DNA of 64,000 bases. It comes from Natrinema gelatinilyticum (lineage in GTDB: Archaea; Halobacteriota; Halobacteria; Halobacteriales; Natrialbaceae). Shown here piece after piece: positions 36,050 through 45,459 of this stretch (positions are counted from its first letter, which is position 1; every line of letters begins with the position of its first letter). A program made the position numbers and the translations under genes. The stretch covers positions 2,108,001 through 2,172,000 of the forward strand of contig NZ_CP100756.1 of assembly GCF_024266705.1 (NCBI RefSeq), given 5' to 3'. The notes under the pieces are model-generated. The model was given only the letters and a program-made list of their open reading frames with translations, searched no databases and was not told the DNA's origin.

Positions 36050-38224
36050 TCAGTCGTCCCCCTCGTCTCTCCCACCGTCGTTCCCGAAGCCGCCGTTGTC
36101 TTCGCCTCTGTGGTCACCGTCCAACCGCGGACTACGACCCGGATGATCGTCGTCCCACCGTCGACCGCGGTCCGTACCGTGGATGTCGTTTTCAGTGGGC
36201 TCGTACACGTAGAGACAGTCGTTGCTGTAGGACCGGCCGAACTGATCCGCGTCCTCACAACAGAGGACGCGGCCGTCGTCCATGACGTAGACGTTGTCGA
36301 CGTTGATGAGTGCGTCGTCCGCGACGTCCGCCGGATCGCTCGCGTTCGGCCCCACGATGACCGGTTCGAGCCTCGACACGTTGAAATCCCGCTCGAGTTC
36401 GGCACGGTAGACGACGCCCCCGTCGACCCGGTCGATCTGGACCTCGCCTACGTCCTCGTAGCCCGCCTCGTTGGACATGTCGTCGTTGAGTTCGGAGATG
36501 GCGAAGTAGACGGCGTCGCCCGGACCGGCACCCTCGACGCTGTCGACGCCTTCGGCCTTGTTGAACTCGATGGTCGCACCGATCTCCTTGGCTGCCGCGC
36601 GCATCTCGAGGAACGGAACCCGACGAAGGTCCGGCGAAACGCCCTCGGGGCCCTCGTCCTCCCACTGCTCCGCCCAGAGGACGACCTCTTCGTCGCTGAT
36701 GTAGTCTCGATTCCCGTTGTCGACGACTTCCCTGTCGGCCTCCTCGAGCGCCGTTTCGAGGTCGTCTTCCCAGTTGGTCTCGGCGTGACTCTCGAGGTAG
36801 TCCTCCTGGGTGACGTAGTCGTACTCGGCGATCCATTCTTCGACCTCCCGGTTCGTCGCGTGGCCCAGCGCCAGCCACTCGATCTCGAGGTCGACTTTTG
36901 CCGGCGGAAGCTCCCGGGCAGCCTCCTCGTTCGTCACCATCGGGGCGTAGAGAGTGCCGGCAAGATCCATGGGATCGTCGTAGCCGTCGATAGGTTCGTC
37001 GGCGACGAACTTGTAGATCCCTTTGTTGTCACCGTCGGAACAGCCGTAGACTGTCTTCCTGTCGGACTGGATGTCCGGGGCCTCCCAGGCGGCCCGTCCC
37101 ATCACGTAGTACTTCACGGGCTGCGGGGGATCGGCCGTCGGCTCGCGGAAGTCGATGTGGTAGCCGTAACGGTAGGGGTTCGGGTAGACGTCGGTGATCG
37201 GTCGCGTCGTGTTGCCGTCGGAACCCTGGCTCACGGGATCCGCACTGAGGTAGTACGCGAGAAACTCGACGCCGGTCATCGCCCAGAACCCCTGGACGCC
37301 CCAGGATTCGTCGCCGTAGTAGTCGTCGACGGCGCTCTGGATCTCGGACGGGTTCGGTCGGTTCCAGAACTCGTGAGCACCGCGGAGTCCCTTGCCGGTT
37401 CCCGACTCCAGAACGTCGCTCACCGTTGCGGCCAGCGAGATCCGCGGGTGAGCGTAGTTCTCCTCGGAGGAGAGCATCGTGTTCCACGGGCTCAGATCGC
37501 CGTAACAGTTGATGCGCGTCCCACCGAGTTCGCGCATCGGTTCAGTGTTGGCGAGGTTGATGGCGTTCTCGAGGTCAGCTTCCCACTCGCCCTCGTCGGT
37601 ACGGTTGATCGGAACCCGCGAGACGTTTCCGGGACTGTTCTCCCAGTTCGTAAAGAGAAATCCCTCGGTTCTCGCGTCATCCGTGGCGACGAACTGGTTG
37701 CAGTCGGGGTTGTACGCCGCGTCACCGTATTGCGTGCCGGCGAATTCGGTCGTCGTTATGTTGTCCCCATCGGGTGTCTGCACGACACCGAGTTCTTCGG
37801 TTCCGCCGTTGATCGCTTCGTGTGCCCGCGCGAGGAACGTGAAATCGCTGTTTGCACCGCGGACCGTCTCCCGTTCCGCGTTCGTCTGCGGCGTCGATAG
37901 TTCGTCGAAGTCGTCGTTACTGCCGTCGAATTCGAACTGGAAACCGCTGAAGTATCCGATCCCTGCTTCGTTGTACGGGTCGGGGTTGTCACGACTCGGG
38001 TGCTGGAGACTGTACAACAACGTCCCGTTCTCGAACACGAAGGGACCAGTCACCTCCGCGCCGCGCGCAGTCGACGAGAATCGTTTCAACTCTCCGTTCA
38101 CGTGCGGTGCCAGGGGCGTATCGGGGTCGTCCGATTCATCTCCGGTCGCTACTCCGGTGACGCTCGCGCCCAGCGCTGCGGCCATCGATGCTTCCATCAG
38201 GTTCCGTCGAGTGAACTCGACCAT
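36050..38224 (-). CDS. phoX: PhoX family (DUF839) phosphatase, Tat-exported
   Basis: A 724-residue exported protein of the PhoX/DUF839 family, calcium/iron phosphomonoesterases built on a beta propeller. The signal MVEFTRRNLMEASMAAALGAS has a twin-arginine motif. Visible family blocks are GGTRINCYGDLSPWNTMLSSEEN (near 230, the metal-site region), YYVMGRAAWEAPD, then KFVADEPIDGYDDPMDLAGTLYAP, and FDGSND near the start. The C-terminal 40 residues (after HGTDRGRRWDDD) are low-complexity and rich in D, G and R. Start: the ATG at 38224, beginning the Tat signal. It presumably scavenges phosphate outside the cell. Confidence 0.88.
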   Translation of the reverse strand: MVEFTRRNLMEASMAAALGASVTGVATGDESDDPDTPLAPHVNGELKRFSSTARGAEVTGPFVFENGTLLYSLQHPSRDNPDPYNEAGIGYFSGFQFEFDGSNDDFDELSTPQTNAERETVRGANSDFTFLARAHEAINGGTEELGVVQTPDGDNITTTEFAGTQYGDAAYNPDCNQFVATDDARTEGFLFTNWENSPGNVSRVPINRTDEGEWEADLENAINLANTEPMRELGGTRINCYGDLSPWNTMLSSEENYAHPRISLAATVSDVLESGTGKGLRGAHEFWNRPNPSEIQSAVDDYYGDESWGVQGFWAMTGVEFLAYYLSADPVSQGSDGNTTRPITDVYPNPYRYGYHIDFREPTADPPQPVKYYVMGRAAWEAPDIQSDRKTVYGCSDGDNKGIYKFVADEPIDGYDDPMDLAGTLYAPMVTNEEAARELPPAKVDLEIEWLALGHATNREVEEWIAEYDYVTQEDYLESHAETNWEDDLETALEEADREVVDNGNRDYISDEEVVLWAEQWEDEGPEGVSPDLRRVPFLEMRAAAKEIGATIEFNKAEGVDSVEGAGPGDAVYFAISELNDDMSNEAGYEDVGEVQIDRVDGGVVYRAELERDFNVSRLEPVIVGPNASDPADVADDALINVDNVYVMDDGRVLCCEDADQFGRSYSNDCLYVYEPTENDIHGTDRGRRWDDDHPGRSPRLDGDHRGEDNGGFGNDGGRDEGDD

Positions 38225-38598
38225 CGATTCGATCACCGTGTATCGGACTATAGTAGGTTTATATTTGTGATATATACGTATCATTCACCGGTCAGGGACT
38301 ACTGGATTCTATGTACCCCTCTGTCTGTTCCCGTCCCGATACCGGGTCGACTATCGACGACCCGCTTTCGATTTGCGAGCCGTTCGTCCCGCTCGACGAG
38401 GGGGAGCCACTCGGCTGAATACGGTTTTCGGCGCTCTCCGGACGGAACCCGGACCGTTTCTCGTCCTGCCTCGAGTCGACTGTTTCGTTGTCATCCACCG
38501 CCGATCATCCGGATAACCTGCGGTACTGTGCGGGAGAACGCAGTCTCTCACTGAGTACCGATGACTGGGGATCGAGCGGCTCGAGCCACTACTGTCGG
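38225..38598. other. intergenic region, nothing recognised
   Basis: It holds the phoX promoter (an AT-rich stretch around 38250-38285, reverse strand) and the space after the gene ending at 38599. No gene, repeat or RNA is evident. Confidence 0.4.
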
Positions 38599-39027
38599 CT
38601 ACGCGACACCCTCCTCGACCACGTTCGATCGGATTTCCCGGGCGCGCTGCCGAACGGAGGCGACGTACCGTTCGATTTTCGGCGGTTTCTTGCCGTAGAA
38701 CGATGCGACCCAGTTCAGGTCCGTACCAGTCATGGTCAGGAAGTACGCAGCGAGCGTGTCACGCCCCGCCTGGATGACTTCCGGTGGGACTCCCCGCTCA
38801 CCGGTTCCGTCTTCCTGGAAGCCGTTCGTGTCGAAGTAGACGTCGGCGTACAGCGTGGCCATCTCTGGATCCTCGAACGTCACCGACGTGTGCTGTGGTG
38901 CTTCGAACCGATACTGCGGTTCCTCGCTTTCGGGCGGGCGACACTCGAGGATCCGGACGTCCAGAACGTAGTCTTTGTAGACCGATTCCTCGTCGTCGGT
39001 CGGTGTGTGTGGCGTTGGTGCGGGCAT
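38599..39027 (-). CDS. conserved haloarchaeal protein of unknown function
   Basis: A 142-residue acidic protein (MPAPTPHTPTDDEESVYKDYVLDVRILECRPP ...) with an alpha/beta region and a conserved-looking centre VIQAGRDTLAAYFLTMTGTDLNWVASFYGKKPPKIERYV. I do not recognise a domain. The ATG at 39027 is the natural start, since upstream codons are basic and unlike the gene. Confidence 0.6.
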   Translation of the reverse strand: MPAPTPHTPTDDEESVYKDYVLDVRILECRPPESEEPQYRFEAPQHTSVTFEDPEMATLYADVYFDTNGFQEDGTGERGVPPEVIQAGRDTLAAYFLTMTGTDLNWVASFYGKKPPKIERYVASVRQRAREIRSNVVEEGVA

Positions 39028-39425
39028 TGTGTATCGTCGATCGGCGTGGACCGGCGGAGCCCCGCCGCGTATTCGCTCGTACGACGAGTTCACGTCCGCG
39101 GCGGGTATGTGCGTTGCTAGTAGCAGTACCCTCGATCGGGGATCACTCGGGAGTGGTATTGGGATCGCTCGCGCTTTCGCGTTCGAGGGGGCGATTACCA
39201 CGGCCGAGAGACGGGACAGCAAACGGTCCCACTGGTCCGATAGCCGACTCCCGCTGGGAGAATCCTCGCGGTTCGGTGCAGGCTAGCTATCAAACGGATG
39301 GACGTGGACGAGTGAGGCGTGAGAACCGACGGACTCGTCACTCGAAGGGCCACCGCTCGACGAGGCGACTGCGAACGATGGTCCCTGTCGGCGGTGCTGA
39401 CTGGAGGGTTTCCAACGAAACGACC
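39028..39425. other. intergenic region between divergent genes, nothing recognised
   Basis: It should hold promoters for the small protein (reverse) and the antiporter (forward). The open forward frame ahead of 39426 is arginine- and serine-rich and looks non-coding. No repeat or RNA is evident. Confidence 0.4.
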
Positions 39426-40439
39426 ATGAACAGGATCGCCACGCTGCTCGGCCTTGCCGCCGCCGGAACCGTGATCCTCTGGTACGGCAGCGTCCGACTC
39501 GAGGACGCGGCGAACGACATCGCGGCCGGATACGGGTTGCCCACGGTCGTTCAGGGCGCCGTGATCGCCGCCGTGGGCTCGAGTATGCCGGAACTGGTCA
39601 GCGTCCTGATCGCGACGCTGGTCTACGGCGAGTTCGAACTCGGCGTGGGATCGATCGTCGGTTCCGCGGTGTTCAACTTGCTCGCGATTCCGGGTCTGGC
39701 CGTGGTCATCGGCGGCGGTATCGACACTACCCGGGAACTGGTCTACAAGGAGGCGCTGTTTTACATGCTCGCGGTCGCGTCGCTGCTGTTGACGTTCTCG
39801 CTCGCGGTCATCTACAACCCGGTCACCGCGACCGACGGGCTCATCCGGGGCGACGTTTCCCGGCAGCTCGCGCTGTTTCCCGTCGCCTTGTACGGGCTCT
39901 ACATCTTCACCCAGTATCTCGACGTCGCCGACGAAGGGCGACGGGTAGATACGTCGGTGGACATGGCGCGAGCCTGGCTCTGGTTCGGCATCGGGCTCGT
40001 CGCAATCGTTCTCGGGGTCGAAGGCCTCGTCCGGTCGGCGGTCGGTCTCGGGGAGGCGTTCGGGACGCCAGCGTTCCTCTGGGGAATGACCGTCGTCGCC
40101 GCCGGTTCGAGCCTGCCCGACGCGTTCGTCAGCATCGCGGCCGCCCGGGCCGACCGGCCGACGGTCACGCTGGCGAACGTGCTCGGGAGCAACACCTTCG
40201 ACTTGCTCATCTGCGTGCCCGTCGGCGTCCTCGTCGCCGGCACGCTAACGGTGAACTTCGCCCACATCGTGCCGATGATGGGCTTTTTGGTCTTCGCGAC
40301 CATCGTGTTCTTCGGCATTTCACGGACTGAAATGCGCCTCTCCCTGCACGAGGCGTGGACGTTACTGGTGCTGTACGTCGCGTTCGTCTGCTGGTTGATC
40401 CTCGAGAGCCTCCGCGTGGTCAGCGTTCTCGAGTTCTGA
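39426..40439 (+). CDS. sodium/calcium exchanger family antiporter
   Basis: A 337-residue CaCA-family membrane antiporter with about ten helices in two inverted halves. The alpha repeats are GSSMPELVSVLIATLV with GSIVGSAVFNLLAIP (near 50-85), and AAGSSLPDAFVSIAAA with ANVLGSNTFDLLICVP (near 220-260). The acidic ion ligands are present as E in PEL in the first half and D in PDA in the second. It exchanges calcium for sodium or protons across the cell membrane. Start: the ATG at 39426. Confidence 0.92.
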   Translation: MNRIATLLGLAAAGTVILWYGSVRLEDAANDIAAGYGLPTVVQGAVIAAVGSSMPELVSVLIATLVYGEFELGVGSIVGSAVFNLLAIPGLAVVIGGGIDTTRELVYKEALFYMLAVASLLLTFSLAVIYNPVTATDGLIRGDVSRQLALFPVALYGLYIFTQYLDVADEGRRVDTSVDMARAWLWFGIGLVAIVLGVEGLVRSAVGLGEAFGTPAFLWGMTVVAAGSSLPDAFVSIAAARADRPTVTLANVLGSNTFDLLICVPVGVLVAGTLTVNFAHIVPMMGFLVFATIVFFGISRTEMRLSLHEAWTLLVLYVAFVCWLILESLRVVSVLEF

Positions 40440-40512
40440 CGGCGGGGCTCACACACCACGTCCGTCGCGGCGGCAGCCGAACGGGTTTCCGCCCGACGGG
40501 AGTGTCTAGTGG

Positions 40513-40520
40513 TTTTACTT
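40513..40520 (+). promoter_or_regulatory. TATA-like box of metY
   Basis: TTTTACTT lies about 28 nt (centre) before the metY ATG at 40544, which fits a leaderless transcript. Confidence 0.45.
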
Positions 40521-40543
40521 GGTCTGGATGTGACGACGCTGGT

Positions 40544-41836
40544 ATGAGTGACGATTCACACGCCGACGGCCACCGATTCGCCACGAACAGCGTCCACGCC
40601 GGCCAGGAACCGGACCCGACTACCGGGGCCCGAGCACCGCCGATCTACCAGACCACGTCCTACGAGTTCGACGATACGGACCACGCCGCGTCGCTGTTCG
40701 GACTCGAAGAATTCGGCAACATCTACTCGCGGATCATGAACCCGACGAACGCGATGTTAGAAGACCGCATCGCGACGCTCGAAGGCGGCGTCGGTGCGCT
40801 GGCCACGTCCTCCGGGATGGCCGCGTTCGACCTCGCGACCTTCATCCTCGCGGAGGTCGGCGACAACATCGTTTCGTCGTCGTCGCTGTACGGCGGGACC
40901 TACACCTACCTCACTCACACGGTCGAGAAGCGAGGTATCGAGACGAAATTCGTCGATACGCTCGACTACGACGCCTACGCGGAGGCGATCGACGACGACA
41001 CCGCGTTCGTCCACCTCGAGACGATCGGCAATCCTGCGCTCGTCACCCCCGACATCGAACGGATCGCCGACATCGCCCACGACCACGATGTCCCGCTGTT
41101 CGTCGACAACACCTTCGCGACGCCGTATCTCTGCCGTCCGCTCGAACACGGCGCAGACCTCGTCTGGAACTCGACGACAAAGTGGATCCACGGCGCGGGC
41201 TCGACGGTCGGCGGGATCCTCGTCGATGGCGGCTCGTTTCCCTGGGAGGAGGGCAACTATCCCGAAATCACTGAACCGAACCCGGCCTACCACGGCGTCA
41301 ACTTCCGCGAGACGTTCGGCGACATGGCCTTCGCGCTCGTCGCCCGCACGCGCGGTCTGCGCGACCTGGGGAACCAGCAAGCTCCCTTCGACGCCTGGAC
41401 TACCCTGCAGAAACTCGAGTCGCTGCCCCTGCGGATGGAGAAACACTGCGAAAACGCGATGGCCGTCGCGGAGTACCTCGAAGATCACTCTGCCGTCGAG
41501 TGGGTCAACTATCCCGGCCTCGAGAGCCACGAGACCCACGAGAACGCACGCAAGTACCTCGAGGGCGGCTACGGCGGCATGATAACCTTCGGGCTCGAGG
41601 GCGGTTACGACGCCGCAGAAACGGTCTGTAACGAGGTCGAACTCACCAGTATGCTGGCGAACGTCGGCGACGCGAAGACGCTGATCATCCACCCCGCGAG
41701 CACGACCCACCAGCAGCTCACCGAGGAGGAAAAGCTCGCAAGCGGCGTCACCAACGACCTCGTGCGTCTCTCGGTCGGGATCGAGAACGTAGACGACGTG
41801 ATCGCCGACCTCGAGCGGGCGATCGAACAGGCGTAA
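40544..41836 (+). CDS. metY: O-acetylhomoserine sulfhydrylase (PLP enzyme)
   Basis: A 430-residue Cys/Met-metabolism PLP enzyme. The PLP lysine is K213 in NSTTKWIHGAGST; YSRIMNPTNAMLEDRIATLE (near 65) and TSSGMAAF (near 90) contact the cofactor and the partner subunit. The length of about 430 with the GMITFGLEGGYDAAE block matches O-acetylhomoserine aminocarboxypropyltransferase rather than the shorter cystathionine synthases/lyases. It makes homocysteine from O-acetylhomoserine and sulfide. It has its own TATA-like box. Confidence 0.93.
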   Translation: MSDDSHADGHRFATNSVHAGQEPDPTTGARAPPIYQTTSYEFDDTDHAASLFGLEEFGNIYSRIMNPTNAMLEDRIATLEGGVGALATSSGMAAFDLATFILAEVGDNIVSSSSLYGGTYTYLTHTVEKRGIETKFVDTLDYDAYAEAIDDDTAFVHLETIGNPALVTPDIERIADIAHDHDVPLFVDNTFATPYLCRPLEHGADLVWNSTTKWIHGAGSTVGGILVDGGSFPWEEGNYPEITEPNPAYHGVNFRETFGDMAFALVARTRGLRDLGNQQAPFDAWTTLQKLESLPLRMEKHCENAMAVAEYLEDHSAVEWVNYPGLESHETHENARKYLEGGYGGMITFGLEGGYDAAETVCNEVELTSMLANVGDAKTLIIHPASTTHQQLTEEEKLASGVTNDLVRLSVGIENVDDVIADLERAIEQA

Positions 41837-41998
41837 CTCGGCGACCGACCTCGAGCAGCACAATCACCTTCGGGCGTTCGAGATCCGTCGACGACCGCGG
41901 GAACAGGCGCGGTCCCACGGACAGTCGTCGACGGCGAGGATTTCAGCGTACTGTGATCACCCCTCGTCGTTAAGGTCACTGAGTCCGACTGGTCCAGT

Positions 41999-42388
41999 AT
42001 GCCGACCGGGTTACTCACATCGAAAGCGGCGGAACAGATCGTTGCAACCTGTCGGACCGCCATCGGTGACAGCCTCCGTTCGATCACGTACTTCACGCGC
42101 GACGACTACGAGCAGATGTACCTCCGTGAGGACTTAGAGCGTGACGCTGACCTCTCGACGTTCATCGGCCACGAGTGGCGCGGGTTCAAGACCACCCAGA
42201 CCGCCTACGAAGGGTCGGAACTCGGCGCGTACGATTATACGATTCGGGTGTTCGAGAACGGCTTTCTGGTCCGCGTCACGAACGACCGCGAGGGCGTCTT
42301 CGTCACGACGGACGGCCTCACGGTCAAGGACTTCGAAGAAGTGGCGACGGCGCTCGACTCGTTTCTCAGCGAACGCGAGATTTCCTGA
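41999..42388 (+). CDS. DUF7522-like small haloarchaeal protein
   Basis: A 129-residue acidic protein (SKAAEQIVATCRTAIGDSLRSITYFTRDDYEQMYLREDLE ...). The pattern of GDSLRSITYFTRDD followed by FIGHEW and YDYTIRVFENGFLVRV is one I link to the haloarchaeal DUF7522 family, from memory. No catalytic motif is visible. It is a single gene. Confidence 0.7.
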   Translation: MPTGLLTSKAAEQIVATCRTAIGDSLRSITYFTRDDYEQMYLREDLERDADLSTFIGHEWRGFKTTQTAYEGSELGAYDYTIRVFENGFLVRVTNDREGVFVTTDGLTVKDFEEVATALDSFLSEREIS

Positions 42389-42412
42389 CGGTCTCGCCGT
42401 TCCGTCCCGGTC

Positions 42413-42595
42413 TCAGTCCCCCGTCCGGCCGACCGGGTCGCCATCGTCGTCGCCGTCGTCCAGGTCCGTCTTCGCTCCGGCCTCCGTTTCATCAGCCTCC
42501 TGGCATCCGACCGGCAGGCCAGTGCCGTACTCGTCGTCAGTCCCGAGGAGGCAAGCGAACCGACGACGCTCCGCGGCGTGTCTGTCTAAACTCAT
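42413..42595 (-). CDS. small acidic hypothetical protein
   Basis: A 60-residue frame from the ATG at 42595 (MSLDRHAAERRRFACLL ...) ending in an aspartate-rich tail (DLDDGDDDGDPVGRTGD). The GC-rich third positions and acidic bias resemble a real halophile gene. It contains two cysteines but no clear metal site. No family is recognised. The remaining bases to 42860 hold nothing evident. Confidence 0.45.
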   Translation of the reverse strand: MSLDRHAAERRRFACLLGTDDEYGTGLPVGCQEADETEAGAKTDLDDGDDDGDPVGRTGD

Positions 42596-42860
42596 GCCCC
42601 GAATGGAGGTCGGATTCCCTCCTTGTAATGCGGGTCTTGCGCAGTCGTAACTCGGTACTTCCCCGTGAAACGATCCCGACAGCGTCCGGCGACTCGCCAC
42701 GTAGAACGAGTTTCCGTCGAGTCCGGCCGTGCCTCACGCCGAAATCGCCCCTGTCCGACTCGGCCGAAATAGACAGTGTTCCACCTGGAAGAAGGTGACA
42801 CCGTCCCATCCACCCGACACAACGTAACATCCTTTTCCGCCACGCTCGTCTTGTCTCCCG

Positions 42861-43382
42861 ATGACAGACCTTCCGGAACCCGTCGAACGTGAACTCGAGT
42901 CCCACGACGCGTTCGACCGGCGCGACGACGGATTCGCCCTCACGACGACCGTTTTCGAGACGACCGTTACGGCCGAGCACGCCGAGGGGAACCGCGACGG
43001 TCGGTTCCGTGTCACCGTCTTCCTCCCGACCCTTGACGCCGCCGTGGCCGACGAGGTCGTCGCGGCCGTCGTCGAAGACGGCTGGTTCGAAACGCTCGAG
43101 CGACGCCTGCAGGACATCTTCGGCGTCGCCCACACGAGTACGCACGACGCCCCCGTCGTCGAACGCGACGGCGACGAGGTTCGCGTCCGGCTCGAGTACA
43201 CCGCTTGGGACGCCGCCGAAGGCGTCGAGGACGCCAAAGCCCTGATCGAGTTCGTCGAAGGGACCTTCGCACAGGGGATCATCCCCGGCTACGAGTACCG
43301 GGGCCCGGCGGCGTCCCTCCTCGAGAACGCCCAGAACCGAGGTCAACGGGCCGCGGACGACGACGGCGGGATGCCGCTGTAG
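42861..43382 (+). CDS. DUF5813-like haloarchaeal protein
   Basis: A 173-residue acidic protein starting MTDLPEPVERELESHDAFD, with FRVTVFLPTLDAAVADEVVAAVVEDGWFETLERRL and GTFAQGIIPGYEYRGPAASLLENAQNRG. This layout matches what I remember as the DUF5813 family; function unknown. It is convergent with the Tat-exported protein gene 50 bp away. Confidence 0.72.
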   Translation: MTDLPEPVERELESHDAFDRRDDGFALTTTVFETTVTAEHAEGNRDGRFRVTVFLPTLDAAVADEVVAAVVEDGWFETLERRLQDIFGVAHTSTHDAPVVERDGDEVRVRLEYTAWDAAEGVEDAKALIEFVEGTFAQGIIPGYEYRGPAASLLENAQNRGQRAADDDGGMPL

Positions 43383-43432
43383 TGCATACCTGGGCCGCGC
43401 GTACGGCCGGTCGCTGGGCTGCCGTCAGCGAT

Positions 43433-44296
43433 CTATGCCCATACCGAGGGGCGGGTCGGTGAGTCGTCGGGTATCCGCTCGGGGACGAGATCGTCTGGAA
43501 GGACGTCCCAGTCGAGTTCATCTTCGCCCGGAACGGCGTCAGTTCGGAAGCCGGGGTCGTCTGCAGGCGAGCGATCGCGGTATTCGGCCGGTGGCGCGTC
43601 GTGGGCGTAGACGCTTTTCGGATGGTCGACGGCCCAGACGTGAAGCATGCAGGGTGTCCGACAGGAGAACTCGAGATTTCCCGCCGCGAAATCCCGCTCG
43701 TAGGCCTGTCTGTAGTACCACCATCCGAACCGCGACGGCAATCCGACGTGCGCGTGCCACGGCGAACATCGTCCGGCGGACCCGCCCTCGTCGTACACCG
43801 CCGGCGGGTCGACGGACTCCCCGCCGGCCGTCGCGATGAACATGACGCCGATCGATCGCCAGGAGTCGTTGTCGATCAGGACCGATTCCGGCTGTTCGGG
43901 CTCGAGCATCCCGTCTCCACCGATGAAATCGGGACGAAGCCAGTGCGACCAGCCGTCATCGCCGCCCTCGAACGTGTCGAAATAGGGCACGTATCCCGCG
44001 TCGATCAGCGATCCAACGTCGGGATACCGCCGGTCGAGCGTCTCCTCCACCGCCAACCGGAGTTCGATCGTCGCCGGATGGTCGTCCGCACATCCCTCCG
44101 ACGTCGTCCCCTCACAGTCCGTCATCCCGGGCTCGAGGGACGCCTCTGGACACCCCCGATCGAACGCTCGAGCGGCGCGTCCCGCTGAATCGCCGGCTGC
44201 GGCCCGTACGGTGCCGCCGGACGCCAGTGCGGCCGTTCCGGCCGACGCTCGCAGCAGCGCTCGCCGGGACACGGTCGGCTCGTCGGTGTCGTCCAT
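43433..44296 (-). CDS. Tat-exported protein with conserved Cys/His/Trp, unknown function
   Basis: A 287-residue protein with the twin-arginine signal MDDTDEPTVSRRALLRASAGTAALASGG. The mature part has six cysteines (GCPEASLEP, MTDCEG, EGCADDHP, AGRCSPWHAHVG, EFSCRTPCMLHVW) and many tryptophans and histidines: DGWSHWLRPDFIGG, CSPWHAHVGLPSRFGWWYY, CMLHVWAVDHP. The clustered H and C residues look like a metal site. I do not recognise the family. The ATG at 44296 is the start, at the Tat signal. Confidence 0.7.
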   Translation of the reverse strand: MDDTDEPTVSRRALLRASAGTAALASGGTVRAAAGDSAGRAARAFDRGCPEASLEPGMTDCEGTTSEGCADDHPATIELRLAVEETLDRRYPDVGSLIDAGYVPYFDTFEGGDDGWSHWLRPDFIGGDGMLEPEQPESVLIDNDSWRSIGVMFIATAGGESVDPPAVYDEGGSAGRCSPWHAHVGLPSRFGWWYYRQAYERDFAAGNLEFSCRTPCMLHVWAVDHPKSVYAHDAPPAEYRDRSPADDPGFRTDAVPGEDELDWDVLPDDLVPERIPDDSPTRPSVWA

Positions 44297-44406
44297 CTCT
44301 GCAGTCCCACATCGCGGGCCAGTATGAAACCCCGTTGGCACTGGCGATGAGAGTCGCTGACGCTGATCGTTCGGACGGCGCGTCACCGTCGAAACTCGGC
44401 CCGTCG

Positions 44407-45459
44407 TCAGTCCAACGTCGACTCGAGGACGGCTCCCGTCCCGGGGCGGTCGGCACCGGCGAGGTCGATCCGGCCGCCGGGCATCGGGACGCCCTCGACG
44501 GGATCGTCGGCCAGAAGCAGAGAGCCATCGAGATCGGCGTACTCGAGCAGCGGCGCGAGGTGACAGGCCGCGGCGATCGAGGCGTTCGATTCGGTCATAC
44601 AGCCACACATCACCTCGAGGCCGTGTGCGTGGGCGGTGTGAATCAACCGCCTGGCTTCGAGCAGGCCGCCGCACTTCATCAGTTTCAGGTTCGCGATGTC
44701 ACAGCGGTCCGCGATTCGGGGCACGTCCGCGAGCGTCACGCAGGACTCGTCGGCCGCGATCGGCAGCGAGGAGCGGTCGAAAACGTATTTCAGTCCACTC
44801 GGATCGTCGGCGGGAACCGGTTGCTCGACGAACGCGACGTCGAATTCGGCGAGCCGATCGATCTTTCGGAGCGCCTCGCGGGGCGACCAGGCCTCGTTCG
44901 CGTCGACGAACAGCCGGACGTCCGGCGCGGCCGACCGGATCGTACTGACGATTTCGAGGTCGCGGTCGGTCCCGAGTTTGACCTTCAGTGTCCCGTAGCC
45001 GCGCTCGAGTGCCGTCTCGGTCTTCTCGCGCATCGTCTCCTCGTCGTCGAGGCCGATGGTGTACGAGGTCTCGAGCGTCTCAGTGGGGTCGAGTCCCCAG
45101 TACCGGTAGAGCGGGACATCGAATCGCTTCGTGACGAGATCGTGAAGGGCGATGCTCACCGCGGTGTGGGCGCTCGGATTCCGTTGGACCGTCTCGCGCA
45201 GCCCACGTTCGATGCGCTTGAGCTGGTGGGGATCGCCGACGTCCTCGACCACCGTCAGCAGGTCGGGTAGCACGGCCTCGACCGTCGCAGCGGTTTCTCC
45301 GTAGTGGGAGGACGGCGATGCGGCTCCGAGACCGGTCGTTCCGTCGTCGTCCGCGATGCGTACCAGTACGGCCTCGGTTTCGGTCGTCGTTCCGCGGGCG
45401 ATTCCGAACGGATACTCGAGCGAGAGCGAGCGCCGTTCGAAGGCGGTCTCGAGCGTCAT
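44407..45459 (-). CDS. dgcA: enolase-superfamily epimerase (N-acetyl-D-glutamate racemase or dipeptide epimerase)
   Basis: A 350-residue muconate-lactonising subgroup enzyme. The catalytic K-x-K is K159-V-K161, the metal ligands are D186, E212 and D237 (VDANEAW, EQP, ADES), and the second base lies in LKLMKCGG (K259/K262). It is usually annotated as L-Ala-D/L-Glu epimerase. However, archaea lack peptidoglycan, and its start overlaps the stop of a DUF1611 gene by ATGA. That pair is the DgcN-DgcA arrangement of bacterial D-glutamate catabolism, in which DgcA racemises N-acetyl-D-glutamate. The symbol rests on this context. Confidence 0.75.
   Translation of the reverse strand: MTLETAFERRSLSLEYPFGIARGTTTETEAVLVRIADDDGTTGLGAASPSSHYGETAATVEAVLPDLLTVVEDVGDPHQLKRIERGLRETVQRNPSAHTAVSIALHDLVTKRFDVPLYRYWGLDPTETLETSYTIGLDDEETMREKTETALERGYGTLKVKLGTDRDLEIVSTIRSAAPDVRLFVDANEAWSPREALRKIDRLAEFDVAFVEQPVPADDPSGLKYVFDRSSLPIAADESCVTLADVPRIADRCDIANLKLMKCGGLLEARRLIHTAHAHGLEVMCGCMTESNASIAAACHLAPLLEYADLDGSLLLADDPVEGVPMPGGRIDLAGADRPGTGAVLESTLD

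Noticed and set aside
36050..38224. Long forward frame antisense to phoX
   Set aside because: It is valine/arginine-rich, lacks any domain, and mirrors the acidic codon use of phoX on the other strand.
40355..40543. Upstream in-frame extension of metY
   Set aside because: It overlaps the antiporter gene and has no family similarity; the TATA-like box at 40513 places the start at 40544.
42592..42843. Reverse frame of 83 codons between the DUF7522-like and DUF5813-like genes
   Set aside because: Basic, tryptophan-containing and without halophile bias; looks non-coding.
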